DNA of 19,254 nucleotides from Bacillota bacterium (GTDB lineage Bacteria; Bacillota; Bacilli; Paenibacillales; Paenibacillaceae), in assembly GCA_023391635.1 (NCBI GenBank), contig JAEWAQ010000077.1:1-19254 (forward strand), written 5' to 3'. The first letter of the stretch is position 1, and each line of letters starts with the position of its first letter. Shown one piece after another: positions 12,292 through 19,254 of this stretch. The position numbers and the translations under genes are program-made. The notes under the pieces are model-generated. The model was given only the letters and a program-made list of their open reading frames with translations, was not told the origin of the DNA and did no database searches.

Positions 12292-13689
12292 TCAGACAGT
12301 GAGCCGGAATCCGTGCGCGAACGGAACCGGTTCGACGTAGCCCGACTGGGACAACGGCAAGCGGACGGTCAGGCCGCGGTCCGTCCGATCGAACGCGAGC
12401 CGCTCGCCTGTCTCCATCAGTTCAATCCGGCTCACCGGGCCACGGTACGGGATCGCGACCCGCTCGGGCACCGGCTCGCGCTCGCTGCGATACAGACGGT
12501 AAGCGAATACCGTGTCGCCTCTGCGCGTGAAGGCGCATTCCTCTGCGAAATACGGCTCGCAGACGCGGGTGCGGTAGATGCCTTCGCCATGCGTTCGAAG
12601 CCATGCCCCCAGCTCCTGGAGTCGCTCCACCACCGGCCGGGGCAGCCGGCCGTCCGGCTGAGGAGCGACATTCAACGCCAAATTCCCGCCTTTGGCCACG
12701 ACTTCGAGCAGCAGCCGGACGATTTCCCGCGTCGATTTGTAACGCTCATCGTAGCGGTAGGAGAATGCATCGCCGATCGTGATGCAGCTTTCCCACGGGA
12801 CGAACAGCGGGACTTCCGGCACCGTCTGCTCGGGGGTCACGTAATTCTCGTATGGTCCGCCGACGGTGCGATCGACCGCCAGCAGCCACGGCTGTGTCCG
12901 GCGCGCGCGTTCCACCGCCTCCCCGAGCCGAATGTCTTGCCCCTCCTCGCGGCGGACCCAGCCGGCGTCAAGCCACAGCGCATCGATGCGCCCGTAGCGG
13001 GTCGTCAATTCGTCGATCTGCGCATGGGTGAAAGCGACGAACCGTTCCCATGCCTCGGGATCTTCCCTCGGATCGTAGCTCGGTCCTCTCCGGCTGCCTC
13101 CCGTAGCGCCCGGCTTCCAGTATTCCGGCGCGTGCCAGTCCGCTTTGGAAAAATAGGCCGCGATCGCAAGTCCCTCCTCCCTGAACGCGTCGAATACATG
13201 CCTGCACACGTCCGCGTAGCGGTGCGTTCGGAACGGGCATTCCGGGCCTGTAATCCGGTAATCCGTCGTCGCGGTATCCCACATGCAGAACCCGTCGTGG
13301 TGCTTGGTCGTGAAGATCAAATACTTGAAGCCGCTGTCGGCGGCCAGCTCCGCCCAAGCACGCGGCTCGAAACGGACCGGATTGAACGAACGGTTCAGGC
13401 CGAAATAGTGCCGTTTCAGCTCCTCCCCGTCGACATCCCATTCGATCTCGCTGCGGGACCATGACGCGTCTTCGTCGCTGAGCGCCCACGATTCCACGAC
13501 TCCGATCTGAGCATACGGTCCCCAGTGCATCATCAAACCCAGCTTCTGGTCCTGAAACCACGCCAACCGTTCCAGCAGCAGCGGGTCGCTCGGCTGGACC
13601 CATTGCTTGCCTTCGCTATAGCCGTGAACCCCTTCGCGTACGATCCGCTCCGTTTCCGTCGCGGGCGCGATTTGCTTCCGTCCCGTCAT
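12292..13689 (-). CDS. Alpha-L-fucosidase, GH29 family (operon gene 3)
   Basis: This 465-residue glycoside hydrolase of family 29 releases terminal alpha-L-fucose by a retaining mechanism. The (beta/alpha)8 barrel is visible in order: LGLMMHWGPYA with His55; FKYLIFTTKHHDGFCMWDT with His130/His131, a GH29 hallmark; YADVCRHVFDAFREEGLAIAAYFS; and RIDALWLDAGW, in which Asp241 is the expected nucleophile. GGNLALNVAPQPDG lies near the barrel end, and a small beta domain follows from about residue 365. There is no signal peptide, so it should act in the cytoplasm. The 30-residue N-terminal extension is poorly conserved. ATG at 13689 has AAGGAG upstream and overlaps the stop of the lipoprotein gene (ATGA), implying translational coupling. 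It differs clearly from the other GH29 enzyme in the operon, so substrate linkages may differ. Confidence 0.88.
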   Translation of the reverse strand: MTGRKQIAPATETERIVREGVHGYSEGKQWVQPSDPLLLERLAWFQDQKLGLMMHWGPYAQIGVVESWALSDEDASWSRSEIEWDVDGEELKRHYFGLNRSFNPVRFEPRAWAELAADSGFKYLIFTTKHHDGFCMWDTATTDYRITGPECPFRTHRYADVCRHVFDAFREEGLAIAAYFSKADWHAPEYWKPGATGGSRRGPSYDPREDPEAWERFVAFTHAQIDELTTRYGRIDALWLDAGWVRREEGQDIRLGEAVERARRTQPWLLAVDRTVGGPYENYVTPEQTVPEVPLFVPWESCITIGDAFSYRYDERYKSTREIVRLLLEVVAKGGNLALNVAPQPDGRLPRPVVERLQELGAWLRTHGEGIYRTRVCEPYFAEECAFTRRGDTVFAYRLYRSEREPVPERVAIPYRGPVSRIELMETGERLAFDRTDRGLTVRLPLSQSGYVEPVPFAHGFRLTV

Positions 13690-16600
13690 GGAATCGCTCC
13701 TTCTCCTGCTCCTGCTCCTGTTTCTGCTCCTTCTCCTGCTTCTGCTCCTTCTCTTGCCCCTTCCCCGTCACCTGCCGAGCCTAGCCACGCTTGCCGGATT
13801 TGTCCGTCGTCCAACGCTTCTGGGTACAGCTTCAGTTCGTCGATCGCGCCATGGAAGCCTTCCGAAGGCTGGCCGTCCGGGCCGTTTTGAGCCCCGATCC
13901 GGAACGGATTCGGATTGTCCAGCTGATTCTGATGGTAATCGACCGTCTTGCTCAGCACGCGGGTTCCGTTGATATACATGCGAAATTCGTTGCCTTCCCG
14001 GACGGCGGCCACGTGCGTCCATTCGTCCAGCGGAATGGATCCGACGTCCGTATTGAACGGCCACATTCCATGACCTTGCCCTTCTGCATCGCTGACGAGG
14101 AAATACATCTGCCCGTTCGAAATCCACCAGTTGAACATGTTCGCCTGGCTGCCACTCATGCCCTGGCCTACGATATGATGGTTGAAGTCGTACGATTCCG
14201 GCTTGATCCAGGCCATGAAAGTGAAGTCATCTTTGGCCAGCGGGCTGATCCGGATGGAATTGCCGTAGAACAGCAACGCTTTGCCGACTTTGCCGTCCAC
14301 CCAGACCGGCGTGCCTTCGATGTCGTAGATCACGCCCCCGTTCGCTTCCCTCGTCTTGGCGCCCTGCCCTTCGTCGAATGGATAGTACTGAACGAGCTCT
14401 TCGATGACCGCGCTGACGGATGCCTCGTATCCGCCGTAGGACGCGATAATGGTGACCGCACCGGTGTTGCCCGTGAACGTCACGACGCCGCCCGCCACCG
14501 TCGCGATATCGGCATCGCTGGTCGACCACTGCGCATGCGCCGTCTTCGCCTGGAATCCGTCGTCGTAAGCCGCGACCGCCGTCAGCGTCACCGGAATCAC
14601 GCTGTAAGCCAGCGTCTGGGGAATCGAGAGGCCGACTAGCACACGATCGACCGGACCGGTCAGCAGAACCGAAATATATTGCCCGGGGTCCTTGCTTCCG
14701 CCGATGCCGCTGCCCCACTCGATCCAGCCTTTGCGGCCGGCTCCGTCGTCGTCGTTGACCAGCAGCGAGAAGGCGAACGCGACATCGACCGGCGAGATTG
14801 GCACCAGCTCCGTCCACGGCAGCGCAAGCTCGTAAAGGGTGACGCCACTCGCCTCGTCGCGGACAATCGACAATCCGGAGGTCGCGACGAGCCCCGCCGA
14901 CCGGCCAATCCCCGTCCAGCGATACAGCTGCGGCCCCTCTGGCGTCAGCGCCATGCCGAACTCGTGCCAATCCCCGCTGTCACCGGGCATGCCGGGCGAT
15001 ACGGCGAATTGAACCGAGTCTCCCATCCAGATTTGGCTTTGTGAACGGGTTTGCGAGAAGCTATCGTCACGGATCGCCGCCGAAATATTCAAATGCTCTT
15101 CATCCCAGGTGACCCAGACATCTCCTCCAAGATCGTTGTCGCCTCCGTAGACAGGCATCTCGATCCGGCCTTGGCGGGGCAGCTCGACTCCCGGAACCGC
15201 CGTCAGGTCATCCGGCTCACCGTCCGCCACTATGCTTCGCTGTGTCAGCGGAAATACGGCGGTGAAGCTGCCTTCGGCGCCGAGCGACAGCCCGCCGGCC
15301 GCATGAAGCATTACCGTGAACGGATAACGCCGCGATGGCTCCAGCCCGGAGAGCGGCACGTCGAAGCTCGTCTCGGCGCCGACCGGCAGTTGAACGGCAT
15401 TCAGCGGCATGGCGCCTGCCGCTTCGCCGATCGTCCAGGCGAGCTCCTGCAGCGTGCGGGTCCGATCGGAATCGTTGCGGACGGATACCTCAAGCCGCTC
15501 CGAACCGGCGTCCGCTTCATGCCTGGCTTGCATCTGCAGCGGTTCTTGCACGACGATGTCCCGCGTCAGTCGGGCAACCGCCTTGCCGCCGGAGACGATG
15601 TCTCCGACGAGCCGGTAGCTGCCCGCCGTCTCGTAACCCGGCAGCGGCACGGCGATGTCTGCCGTCTGCCCCGGCGCGACCTCCACCGGAACGGTCGTGC
15701 CGCCAATAACGAACTGCGCGTCGATGTGCGCCCGCGGCGCGCTCGTATTGTCCACGTGAAGTACGAGCGGCAGCTCGTCGGTGCGATATGCGTCGCCGCC
15801 CGTCAAACTATATTTGCCGCCGGGCTTGATCGACTTGATATCGCCCGTCAGCTTCAACGCGTCTGCGGGGATCGTCAGATAGATCAGGTTGCCCTGCGAC
15901 GGGCGATAGGTCGACGACCGGCCCTCGGAATCGGTAACCGTGATCGGCTTGTTCGCCTTTACCGTGGCCGTCGTCGGCGCCTCCGCGCGGATCAGGCGAA
16001 CTTCCGATCCGCTCTTCTGCAAGACGTAACTGTGAATGCCGCCGCCGACGTTCTCGTCCGGCACGCCCGGGCCGCCGTACGCGCCGCGATTCGGCGACCC
16101 GGGCGCGGATACGGCGTTGCCCCAGAAATCTCGTCCCCCGTTGCCCGCCACCGGCGCCCCGCTGCCCAGCGACGGCGAGCCCTCCACCAGCTTGTAGCCG
16201 TCCAGCGTCTGGCGTCCGATACCGCCGCTGCCCGGCGCGAGCAGTCCCGGGTCCGATGTCAACTTGCTTGCGTCCGCAGGCTCGCTCGGATCGTGGTTGC
16301 CGTAATACGTGTTCCCTTCGAACGTGCACGTCGCGTTCCCGCAATAATACGTCAGGTTCTCGCCCAGGTTGTAGACGATGTTGTTCCGGAAGCTCAGCGT
16401 CCCCTGCGGCAAGTTGTTCCCATCCGGCGCCATCAGGAACCGCGTGTTCATCCCCGGTCCCACATAGAACGTGTTGTTGTACACCCGGTAATCGTCCAGC
16501 CGACCGACCGCCTGGATCAGCGCCGTGCCGTCGTTCTCGCTCACGTTGTACCGCACGATGCCGCCCCGGTCGTATCCCGTGCCCTCCCCGCGTTGCCCGA

Positions 16601-17627
16601 CCAACAGCATGAAGCCGCCTTCGTTGTCATGGCTGTAGTTGTATTGCATCACGCAGTTGTTACACAGCTCGTCGATGTCGAACGCCATCCCGTCCAGCGT
16701 GTTGTGCGTCGCGTACGCTTCGTTGTACTGGAACAGCGCGTCATCCGAATTGATCGCCCAGATCGCCGCATGATACCCGACCGAATCGTAATAGCTGTGC
16801 GCCGCCACGTTATGCTCCACCAGCGGCCCGTCTCCCTCGCACACGATAATCGCGTCCCCGCCCGTGCGGTTCAGGCTGTTCCCGCGGATAACGACGTTCG
16901 TCATCCCCAGCCACGGTCCGACGCCGTCGGTTCGCGTATCCCGGTTGCGCCAGTTGCTCCGCACGAAGATGCCCGTGCTATCCACGTCTGCGAACGTGTT
17001 GTTCTCGATCAACACATCGTCGAACTTCGTCGGCGTCGCGCTGCCCGTCACCCGCACAATGATGCCGCCCGACTCCAGGTCCTGCACTTGCGTCTGGCCG
17101 TTCACGTCATGGATGTCCAGATTCTGCAAATGAATGTGCCGCGCCGTGCCGATATCCTGCGCTTCGATCCACACCGCCCGCCGCGTCTGGCGCTCTTCGC
17201 CGACGTTCGTCAGCTCCAGGTTGCCGATCTCCCAATACTGCTGGTTGAAAAGCTTCACCGTCTCGGGATACAGCCCCGCACCGTGGATGGCCGGCTTCGG
17301 CCCTTCGCCGTACATGTCCACGACGATCGGCGCGCCGTCCGTACCCGAGCCCTTGGGCCGCAGCTGTCCCGTCCACGACGAGCCCGCCTTCAGCAAGATT
17401 AGGTCGCCGGGCTGGAACGTCGCGGCGTTCACTTTGTCCAGCGTGCGCCACGGCGCGCCGGCACTCGTACCGCTATTGGCGTCGTTGCCTGCCGCCGCGT
17501 CCACGTAATAAGTCGTTCCCGGAGCGGCGGCGTGCGTGGCGGAAGATTCCGCCGTCATGCAGGCGATGAGCAGCGCGAGCATCCCGCAAGCGATCAAAGC
17601 CGACGCGGGTTTGAATGCAGCTCTCAT
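13686..17627 (-). CDS. Large surface lipoprotein: beta-helix, CBM9-like and LamG domains (operon gene 2)
   Basis: This 1313-residue exported protein has a signal peptide with lipobox LIAC (Cys23), so lipid anchoring is likely. Residues about 38-520 form a right-handed parallel beta-helix. It opens with YYVDAAAGNDANSGTSAG and PGDLILLKAG, then many Asn-rich turns such as VLIENNTFADV and VVIRGNSLNRTGGDAI. Residues 525-790 contain immunoglobulin-like strands. Residues about 796-986 resemble a CBM9/DOMON-type carbohydrate-binding module (VTWDEEHLNISAAIRDDSF), 996-1070 a Big-like domain, and 1077-1279 a LamG-like jellyroll (YYPFDEGQGAKT, then FTFMAWIKPESYD). The last 34 residues are a Gly-Glu-Ala repeat. 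It probably binds or cuts a fucosylated polysaccharide; the enzyme class cannot be read from sequence. ATG at 17627 is preferred over GTG at 17633, because AGGAGG is nine bases from the ATG but only three from the GTG. Confidence 0.87.
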   Translation of the reverse strand: MRAAFKPASALIACGMLALLIACMTAESSATHAAAPGTTYYVDAAAGNDANSGTSAGAPWRTLDKVNAATFQPGDLILLKAGSSWTGQLRPKGSGTDGAPIVVDMYGEGPKPAIHGAGLYPETVKLFNQQYWEIGNLELTNVGEERQTRRAVWIEAQDIGTARHIHLQNLDIHDVNGQTQVQDLESGGIIVRVTGSATPTKFDDVLIENNTFADVDSTGIFVRSNWRNRDTRTDGVGPWLGMTNVVIRGNSLNRTGGDAIIVCEGDGPLVEHNVAAHSYYDSVGYHAAIWAINSDDALFQYNEAYATHNTLDGMAFDIDELCNNCVMQYNYSHDNEGGFMLLVGQRGEGTGYDRGGIVRYNVSENDGTALIQAVGRLDDYRVYNNTFYVGPGMNTRFLMAPDGNNLPQGTLSFRNNIVYNLGENLTYYCGNATCTFEGNTYYGNHDPSEPADASKLTSDPGLLAPGSGGIGRQTLDGYKLVEGSPSLGSGAPVAGNGGRDFWGNAVSAPGSPNRGAYGGPGVPDENVGGGIHSYVLQKSGSEVRLIRAEAPTTATVKANKPITVTDSEGRSSTYRPSQGNLIYLTIPADALKLTGDIKSIKPGGKYSLTGGDAYRTDELPLVLHVDNTSAPRAHIDAQFVIGGTTVPVEVAPGQTADIAVPLPGYETAGSYRLVGDIVSGGKAVARLTRDIVVQEPLQMQARHEADAGSERLEVSVRNDSDRTRTLQELAWTIGEAAGAMPLNAVQLPVGAETSFDVPLSGLEPSRRYPFTVMLHAAGGLSLGAEGSFTAVFPLTQRSIVADGEPDDLTAVPGVELPRQGRIEMPVYGGDNDLGGDVWVTWDEEHLNISAAIRDDSFSQTRSQSQIWMGDSVQFAVSPGMPGDSGDWHEFGMALTPEGPQLYRWTGIGRSAGLVATSGLSIVRDEASGVTLYELALPWTELVPISPVDVAFAFSLLVNDDDGAGRKGWIEWGSGIGGSKDPGQYISVLLTGPVDRVLVGLSIPQTLAYSVIPVTLTAVAAYDDGFQAKTAHAQWSTSDADIATVAGGVVTFTGNTGAVTIIASYGGYEASVSAVIEELVQYYPFDEGQGAKTREANGGVIYDIEGTPVWVDGKVGKALLFYGNSIRISPLAKDDFTFMAWIKPESYDFNHHIVGQGMSGSQANMFNWWISNGQMYFLVSDAEGQGHGMWPFNTDVGSIPLDEWTHVAAVREGNEFRMYINGTRVLSKTVDYHQNQLDNPNPFRIGAQNGPDGQPSEGFHGAIDELKLYPEALDDGQIRQAWLGSAGDGEGAREGAEAGEGAETGAGAGEGAIP
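13688..13771. repeat. Low-complexity purine/pyrimidine tract at a gene junction
   Basis: The plus strand is an almost pure run of C and T with regular G, built from CTCCTGCTC/CTTCTGCTC-like 6-9 bp units. On the coding strand it encodes the Gly-Glu-Ala tail of the lipoprotein and supplies many GAAGGAG-like sequences just before the ATG of the downstream fucosidase. Confidence 0.75.
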
Positions 17628-17642
17628 GCGCACTCCTCCTCT

Positions 17643-18962
17643 TCATTCGAATTGATGGCGGGTCCTCGCCGAAGATCGCCAAGCCGAATCCTCCACATTC
17701 CGCACGCGGGCCGCCGATCCAGCGTCGCCTTCCACGAAATAGCAAGCCAGCCGGCGGATGCTCGGCTCCGCCTCAGCTTCCAGGATGGCGAGCCGCAAAC
17801 CGTCAGCGGTTACCGGAGCGAACCGGTCGATCTTCTTGTGCCCGATCGCGCTGCCCGACGCCACGGTCCGCCAGCTTCCATCTACCCTTGCCTGAAGCTC
17901 GTAAGCCCGCACCCGTTCTCCTTCCTCGATCCGTTCCTGAATGACCGCATGGTCGAACGTGCGCGGCTCCGGCCATTCCAGCGATAACCCGCCGCCTCCG
18001 ATCCCCTGCGTCTCCCCGACCGGACAGCCGAACCGGCGGCGAAGCTCCTCCCCGAATGCCAGGACGCGGTTCACATCCGCTTCGGGCAACAGTCCGCGAT
18101 CGTCCGGCGCGACGTTCAGCAGCAGATTCGCGCCATGCCCCACAGAGCGGTAATAAATATCGATCAGCCGTTCGAGCGACAGCAGCCGCGACTCGCAGCC
18201 GCGGTGCCAGAACCATTGCCCTTCGCGGATCGGCACGTCGCATTCCGCCGGCACCCAGGCGGGCGTATCCGGCAGCCAGGTCAGCATGTCCTTGGTGAAC
18301 ATGCTGACCCGAGCCGTGTCCGCCGTATTCCAGCACGGATATGACGCAACGCCGTCCTCGTTGCCGACCCAGCGAATCGTCGGCCGCCCCAGATTGAAGA
18401 CCATGGCGTCCGGCTGATGCTGCTCCACCAGCGCCATGATCCGTCGCCAATCGTACTCCCGGCCTTCGGACCCGGCACCGTCGAACCACACTTCGACGAG
18501 CGGGCCGTATCCGGTGAGCAGTTCGGTCAGCTGACGGCAATAGAAATCGTCATACGCCTCCTTGTCGGCATAGCATGGTTCGTGCCGGTCCCAGGGCGAC
18601 AAATACAAGCCGAAGGGCAGTCCGGCTGCGGCGCAAGCGTTTGCCACCTCCCGCACGACATCCCCTTGGCCGTCCCGCCAGGGGCTGGACCGCACCGAAT
18701 AAACGGTCGTCTCCGTCGGCCACAGGCAGAAGCCGTCGTGATGTTTGGCCGTCAGAATCAAATACCGGAATCCCGCCGCCTGCGCCGTCTCGACCCATTG
18801 GCCCGGATCGAATTCAGCTGGATGGAACAGCGCCGGATCGTCGGTGCCGTCTCCCCATTCCCGGTCGCAGAACGTGTTCAATCCGAAATGGCAGAACATC
18901 CCGAGCTCATAGTCCTGCCACCGAAGCTGCTGTGCGGTCGGCTTCGCCATTTGTGCCGTCAC
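17643..18962 (-). CDS. Alpha-L-fucosidase, GH29 family, probable subfamily B (operon gene 1)
   Basis: This 439-residue GH29 enzyme is recognised by its N-terminus, PTAQQLRWQDYELGMFCHFGLNTF, then EWGDGTDDPALFHPAEFD, a pattern typical of the alpha-1,3/1,4-fucosidase branch. The barrel follows: FRYLILTAKHHDGFCLWPT with His74/His75, and VEVWFDGAGSEGREYDW with Asp161 as the expected nucleophile. GANLLLNVAPDDRGLL marks the barrel end. Residues about 345-430 resemble a discoidin/F5-8-type module, probably carbohydrate-binding. There is no signal peptide, so it is cytoplasmic. The GTG at 18962 is chosen because GAGGAG lies nine bases upstream. ATG at 18950 is also possible, and the frame stays open through the upstream 51-bp repeat, but that extension is basic and not enzyme-like. 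Only 15 bases separate it from the next gene, so it leads the operon. Confidence 0.88.
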   Translation of the reverse strand: MTAQMAKPTAQQLRWQDYELGMFCHFGLNTFCDREWGDGTDDPALFHPAEFDPGQWVETAQAAGFRYLILTAKHHDGFCLWPTETTVYSVRSSPWRDGQGDVVREVANACAAAGLPFGLYLSPWDRHEPCYADKEAYDDFYCRQLTELLTGYGPLVEVWFDGAGSEGREYDWRRIMALVEQHQPDAMVFNLGRPTIRWVGNEDGVASYPCWNTADTARVSMFTKDMLTWLPDTPAWVPAECDVPIREGQWFWHRGCESRLLSLERLIDIYYRSVGHGANLLLNVAPDDRGLLPEADVNRVLAFGEELRRRFGCPVGETQGIGGGGLSLEWPEPRTFDHAVIQERIEEGERVRAYELQARVDGSWRTVASGSAIGHKKIDRFAPVTADGLRLAILEAEAEPSIRRLACYFVEGDAGSAARVRNVEDSAWRSSARTRHQFE

Positions 18963-19091
18963 AATCTCATGCTCCTCTCCGTTATCGGATCGCAAGGGGA
19001 GCGGGCCGTGCGGCATCCGCCCCGCCTTGCGTCCTTTCTTCCGGCGAATCCCGGCGTTCATGCGCTCGTAGATCGATACGGAAGTAATCGG

Positions 19092-19254
19092 CCTCGCACC
19101 CATCAAGCGTGCTGGAGCCCGACCAAACCCGGCTACAGACCGCCTCGCACCCACCAAGCGTGCTGGAGCCCGGCAATACCCGGTTACAGACCGCCTCGCG
19201 ACCACCAAGCGTGCTGGAGCCCGGCAATACCCGGTTACAGACCGCCTCGCACCC
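19092..19254. repeat. 51-bp tandem repeat, at least 3.2 copies, runs off the window
   Basis: Units begin at CCTCGC on 19092, 19143, 19194 and 19245 (partial), exactly 51 bp apart. The second and third copies are nearly identical; the first has about half a dozen changes. Each contains AAGCGTGCTGGAGCCCG followed by a CGG...CCGG-rich stretch. Because 51 is a multiple of three, all frames stay open and give 17-residue repeats such as RAPARLVGARRSV on the minus strand. The array lies about 130 bp upstream of the first fucosidase gene, in its leader or promoter region. It is either a minisatellite or the 3' end of a repeat-encoding gene outside the window. Confidence 0.85.

Noticed and set aside
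12070..13464. 464-codon plus-strand open frame
   Set aside because: Antisense to the GH29 fucosidase, whose catalytic motifs are complete. The plus-strand product is an Arg-rich shadow.
15051..17402. 783-codon plus-strand open frame
   Set aside because: Antisense to the beta-helix lipoprotein. It is Arg/Val/His-rich, with composition typical of a GC-rich shadow frame, and lacks domains or a ribosome-binding site.
17628..17633. GTG at 17633 as start of the lipoprotein
   Set aside because: It is only three bases from AGGAGG; the ATG at 17627 has normal spacing.
19092..19254. CRISPR array
   Set aside because: Units follow each other with no unique spacers, so this is a simple tandem repeat.

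Overview
The window looks like chromosomal DNA of a GC-rich, spore-forming Firmicute, most likely Paenibacillaceae (Paenibacillus or Cohnella type). The grounds are strong purine-rich Shine-Dalgarno sites, TTG and GTG starts, a Gmad2/copper-amine-oxidase-N secreted protein, an ECF sigma factor paired with a DUF4179-type anti-sigma factor, and large secreted carbohydrate-active proteins. The genus is an inference; no rRNA or tRNA is present to confirm it.

Layout. (1) 1-198 is the 3' end of a PHP-domain histidinol-phosphatase-like gene with its terminator. (2) About 285-3510 is strikingly AT-rich compared with the rest. It holds a secreted protein of unknown function (+), a convergent four-helix membrane protein (-), and an insertion sequence (2191-3415). 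The IS has 16-bp terminal inverted repeats and a 5-bp target duplication, but its transposase is broken. (3) 3547-7758 is a run of ordinary genes: a possible small minus-strand ORF, a CzcD-type cation efflux protein, a secreted Gmad2 protein, an HxlR regulator, a stand-alone sensor-domain membrane protein and a VanY-type D,D-carboxypeptidase. (4) 7759-8288 has no gene. It holds a tandem duplication of the vanY 3' end, a four-unit palindromic repeat, an intrinsic terminator and a 28-bp-stem hairpin. (5) 8289-10347 is an anti-sigma/ECF sigma pair and 10569-11810 a Bcr/CflA-type drug exporter with a clear promoter. (6) 11963-18962 is a minus-strand carbohydrate operon: GH29 fucosidase, a 1313-residue beta-helix/CBM9/LamG lipoprotein, a second GH29 fucosidase, and a small frameshifted gene at its tail. 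(7) 19092-19254 is a 51-bp tandem repeat that continues past the window edge.

How the genes work together. The most coherent system is the operon in region 6. A surface-anchored beta-helix protein with carbohydrate-binding modules could bind or cut a fucosylated polymer, and two different GH29 enzymes without signal peptides could remove fucose inside the cell. The two glycosidase genes flank the lipoprotein gene, with a 15-bp gap on one side and a 4-bp ATGA overlap on the other, which argues for co-expression. No sugar transporter or regulator for it lies in the window.

A recurring theme is decay that standard gene calling would miss. The transposase carries two compensating single-base indels plus an internal deletion, and a roughly 100-codon reading frame after the fucosidase operon can be followed only by changing frame three times. 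Several intergenic palindromes also lie over promoter elements.
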